Below the pieces are notes generated by a model. That model worked only from the letters and a program-made list of their open reading frames with translations. It made no database searches and was not told the origin of the DNA. A program made the translations under genes and the position numbers. Shown here in pieces: positions 55,702-57,708 of a stretch of 57,708 bases of DNA. This stretch comes from CBDHDN01 sp965261585. Lineage in GTDB: Bacteria > Pseudomonadota > Alphaproteobacteria > UBA6615. The stretch's first letter is position 1. Each line of letters starts with the position of its first letter. The stretch covers positions 1 to 57,708 of the forward strand of contig CBDHDN010000031.1 of the NCBI GenBank assembly GCA_965261585.1. The letters run 5' to 3'.

Positions 55702-56688
55702 CTAGGCCGGACCCACCGCCTGCTGGTCGGCGGCGATGCGGTCGAACAGCGTGTCGAGCCGGCGTTGCTCGTCGTCGAGTGGCGCGTCCGGCTTGAACAC
55801 GGCGAGGGGGGTGGCGAGCACCGTATCGAGGTCGGTCGGGCAGGCGAAGTCGCCGACGACCGCCTTGATCTTGGCATTGTCGAACAGCATGGAGTTCGGC
55901 TTGTCGCCGATGAGCGGCCCGCGCCAGTCCGGGTTGTAGCGCACGGCCGTGTCGGTCGGGACGTGGACCAACTCGGGCGTGGCGCCGACGGCGCGGCCGA
56001 TGGCCCGGTAGATCTGGTCCCAGGTGAACGCACACTCAGCGGTCAGGTGGAACGCCTCGCCGACGGCGCGGTCGTTGCCGAGCAGACGCACGAAGGGCGG
56101 CGCGAAGTCCTCACTGCGGGTGATCGTCCACAGGCTCGTGCCGTCGCCGGGCACGACGATGGGCTTGCCCGCGGCCATGCGCATGGGCGCCAGATCGAGC
56201 TCCGAGAACGCCGTCGGTAGCCGCGTGCGAAAGGTGTGGCTGGGCCGGATGATCGTGGTGGGCAGCCGCGATTGCGCCGTCAGGGTCGCTTCGCCGGCGG
56301 CCTTGAGGCGGCTGTATTCCCAGAACGGATTGACCAGTGGCACGTCCTCGGTGACCACATGGTGGCGCGGCGGTTTCTCGTAGGCCGAGGCGGAGGAGAT
56401 GAACACGTACTGACCGACGCGCCCGCCGAACAGCGCCACATCGCGCACGACGTCGGCCGGCGTGAAGGCGCGGAACTGGCAGACCACGTCGAAGCCATGG
56501 TCGACCAGCCGGCCATAGGCCGCGGGATCGTCGACGTCGCCGATCAGAAGCGCGGCCGCGTCGGGCAGCCCGGCGCTGGTGTTGCCGCGGTTGAAGACGC
56601 AGGTGTCATGGCCGGCGGCGATCGACTGGTGGACACAGTCAAACGAGATTTGTCCGGTGCCGCCGATGTAGAGGACTTTCAGCGCCAC
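55702..56688 (-). CDS. NAD-dependent epimerase/dehydratase family protein
   Basis: 328 residues from GTG 56688 (GGGAGG 5 nt upstream); the frame is open further but without a better start. Rossmann start VLYIGGTGQISFDCVHQSIA (20), then YVFISSASAYEKPPRHHVVT (20) and EYSRLKAAGEATL (the YxxxK place is SRLKA). RPSHTFRTRLP and DFAPPFVRLLGNDRAVGEAF (20) follow. It resembles extended SDR enzymes acting on nucleotide sugars or related compounds. It lies 16 bp upstream of the GNAT gene on the same strand. Confidence 0.88.
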   Translation of the reverse strand: MALKVLYIGGTGQISFDCVHQSIAAGHDTCVFNRGNTSAGLPDAAALLIGDVDDPAAYGRLVDHGFDVVCQFRAFTPADVVRDVALFGGRVGQYVFISSASAYEKPPRHHVVTEDVPLVNPFWEYSRLKAAGEATLTAQSRLPTTIIRPSHTFRTRLPTAFSELDLAPMRMAAGKPIVVPGDGTSLWTITRSEDFAPPFVRLLGNDRAVGEAFHLTAECAFTWDQIYRAIGRAVGATPELVHVPTDTAVRYNPDWRGPLIGDKPNSMLFDNAKIKAVVGDFACPTDLDTVLATPLAVFKPDAPLDDEQRRLDTLFDRIAADQQAVGPA

Positions 56689-56879
56689 ATCGCCTCCCGT
56701 CGACCGACGCGTGGTCATCTTATCTCACGGCGCCGTTGTAGCATGGAACGGAAGCCGACCGCGACGGTCGGCGTTCCGCCTGGGGAGACGAAGACGCTTT
56801 CTGCGGCGTTTGCATCGCGCTCACTTGCCGCACATCCACGGCCGCGCCTACGCTTGCGGGTGCAGGGCAGGGAGGGACC

Positions 56880-57626
56880 ATGAACGACACGGCGCCGCTG
56901 GCGGTCGTCACCGCGAGCGCCAGTGGGATCGGGCTGAAGATCGCCGAGGCGCTGATCCGCAACGGCTTTCGCGTCGTCATGTCGGACATCGACGGCGTGC
57001 GCGGTGCCGCCGAGGCGGCGCGGCTGGGCGCCGTGTTCCGGTCCTGCGACGTGCGCGACGACGCCCAGCTCGTGGCCCTTTTCGAAGGCCTGGGTACCGT
57101 ATCCGCGCTGGTCAACAATGTCGGCATCGCCGGGCCGACGGCGCCGGTGTGGGAGCTGCCGGTCGCCGCGTTCCGCGAGGTCGTCGAGGTCAACCTGATC
57201 TCCCACTTCCGCGCCTGCCAGCTCGCCGTGCCCGGCATGATGGCGGCGCGCGCCGGGGCGATCGTCAACCTGGCCTCGGTCGCCGGCAAGATCGGCTTCG
57301 TCAACCGCTCGCCCTATGCGGCCTCGAAGTGGGGCGTGCGCGGCCTGACGAAGACCCTCGCCAACGAGCTCGGCCCCTACAACATCCGCGTCAATGCCGT
57401 CATGCCCGGCTCGGTGCGCGGCGCGCGTATCGAGCGCGTCGCCGCCGGCCGGGCCGCGGCCGAAGGCATCAGCCGCGAAGAGGCGGAACAGCGCATGCTG
57501 GCGCGCCAGGCGATCGCCCGCTTCATCGAGCCCGAAGAGATCGCCGACACGGTGGCGTTCCTGTGCAGCGACCGGGCAACGGCCATCTCCGGCGCCGCTA
57601 TCGAGGTCAGCGGCGGCTTCGAGTAG
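56880..57626 (+). CDS. Short-chain dehydrogenase/reductase (classical SDR)
   Basis: 248 residues, start supported by GGCAGGGAGGGACC. Cofactor motif VTASASGIGLKIAEALIRNG (20), LVNNVGIAGPTAPVWELPVA (20; NNxG), IVNLASVAGKIGFVNRSPYA (20) then ASKWGVRGLTK, giving the Ser, Tyr (PYAASK) and Lys catalytic residues. IRVNAVMPGSVRGARIERVA (20) and AISGAAIEVSGGFE complete the fold. The substrate is unknown. It is divergent from the epimerase gene across a 190-bp gap. Confidence 0.93.
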   Translation: MNDTAPLAVVTASASGIGLKIAEALIRNGFRVVMSDIDGVRGAAEAARLGAVFRSCDVRDDAQLVALFEGLGTVSALVNNVGIAGPTAPVWELPVAAFREVVEVNLISHFRACQLAVPGMMAARAGAIVNLASVAGKIGFVNRSPYAASKWGVRGLTKTLANELGPYNIRVNAVMPGSVRGARIERVAAGRAAAEGISREEAEQRMLARQAIARFIEPEEIADTVAFLCSDRATAISGAAIEVSGGFE

Positions 57627-57662
57627 AGCGGCTTTTCATGGTGAGTCCACGGCTGGCCCGCA

Positions 57663-57708
57663 TGCTTCGACAAGCTCAGCATAAGGGTTTGGGAGACTGG
57701 GCATGACG
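57663..57708. repeat. CTTCGACAAGCTCAG dispersed repeat, partial at window edge
   Basis: CTTCGACAAGCTCAGCATAA matches the first arm of the repeat at 45391-45435; the second arm would lie beyond the window. Confidence 0.5.

Overview
The window is high-GC DNA, most likely from an alphaproteobacterium close to Rhodospirillales. The evidence is gene content: a SapC-like protein, molybdenum hydroxylase genes with cox-type accessory genes, a TRAP-linked sugar-acid locus and a FlgC-like orphan, plus alphaproteobacterial-looking palindromic repeats. No rRNA, tRNA or CRISPR array was seen. The dominant feature is mobile DNA: at least a dozen transposable elements from nine groups and three group II intron copies of two types, many nested inside one another.

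Layout. 1-8.7 kb: an ABC permease fragment, a secreted ankyrin-repeat gene cut by two IS256-type elements, a TauE/SafE fragment, and an IS630-type element (IS630-A) split by a composite transposon. That transposon is two identical IS256-type copies flanking a hydantoinase (hyuA) fragment. 8.8-16.2 kb: ordinary genes (membrane-anchored coiled-coil protein, cupin, nucleoside deaminase, SapC, EamA transporter, NUDIX hydrolase, a frameshifted ferredoxin-adenylate cyclase, FlgC-like protein). 16.7-25.9 kb: a molybdenum hydroxylase operon on the minus strand, in transcription order small, large and medium subunit genes, coxD, coxE, two xdhC-type genes and a molybdopterin cytidylyltransferase fusion; about 78-bp palindromic units sit between several of these genes. 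26.6-41.0 kb: a minus-strand operon of TRAP transporter (dctP, dctQ, dctM), a beta-hydroxyacid dehydrogenase and a TIM-barrel isomerase, with a divergent LacI-type regulator. dctP is broken by a group II intron and by a large IS1202/ISNCY-type element; dctM is broken by an IS3-type element. 41.1-44.0 kb: CoxG-like protein, alpha/beta-hydrolase-cyclase fusion, glycerophosphodiester phosphodiesterase. 44.0-55.1 kb: an IS110/IS1111-type element, then a 9.66-kb block made only of mobile DNA collapsed on one CTAG site. 55.1-57.7 kb: a GNAT acetyltransferase (frameshifted), an NAD-dependent epimerase and a short-chain dehydrogenase.

How the parts fit. By removing each element and its target-site duplication I could rebuild open reading frames for dctP (apart from a 1-nt shift), the ankyrin gene, the IS630-A, IS66 and IS1182 transposases and the IS1202-like transposase. 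This confirms the element borders. Two unrelated group II introns sit in sense orientation inside transposase genes with in-frame exon junctions, so splicing could keep the host transposases working. The most unusual object is a 547-bp element (54500-55046) with 42-bp perfect terminal inverted repeats and an 8-bp target duplication. It carries no transposase, only one 103-codon gene that resembles leucine-rich-repeat-variant proteins. Eight single-base shifts in the window, seven of them in chromosomal genes, all look like +1 insertions, so some pseudogenes may be sequencing artefacts.
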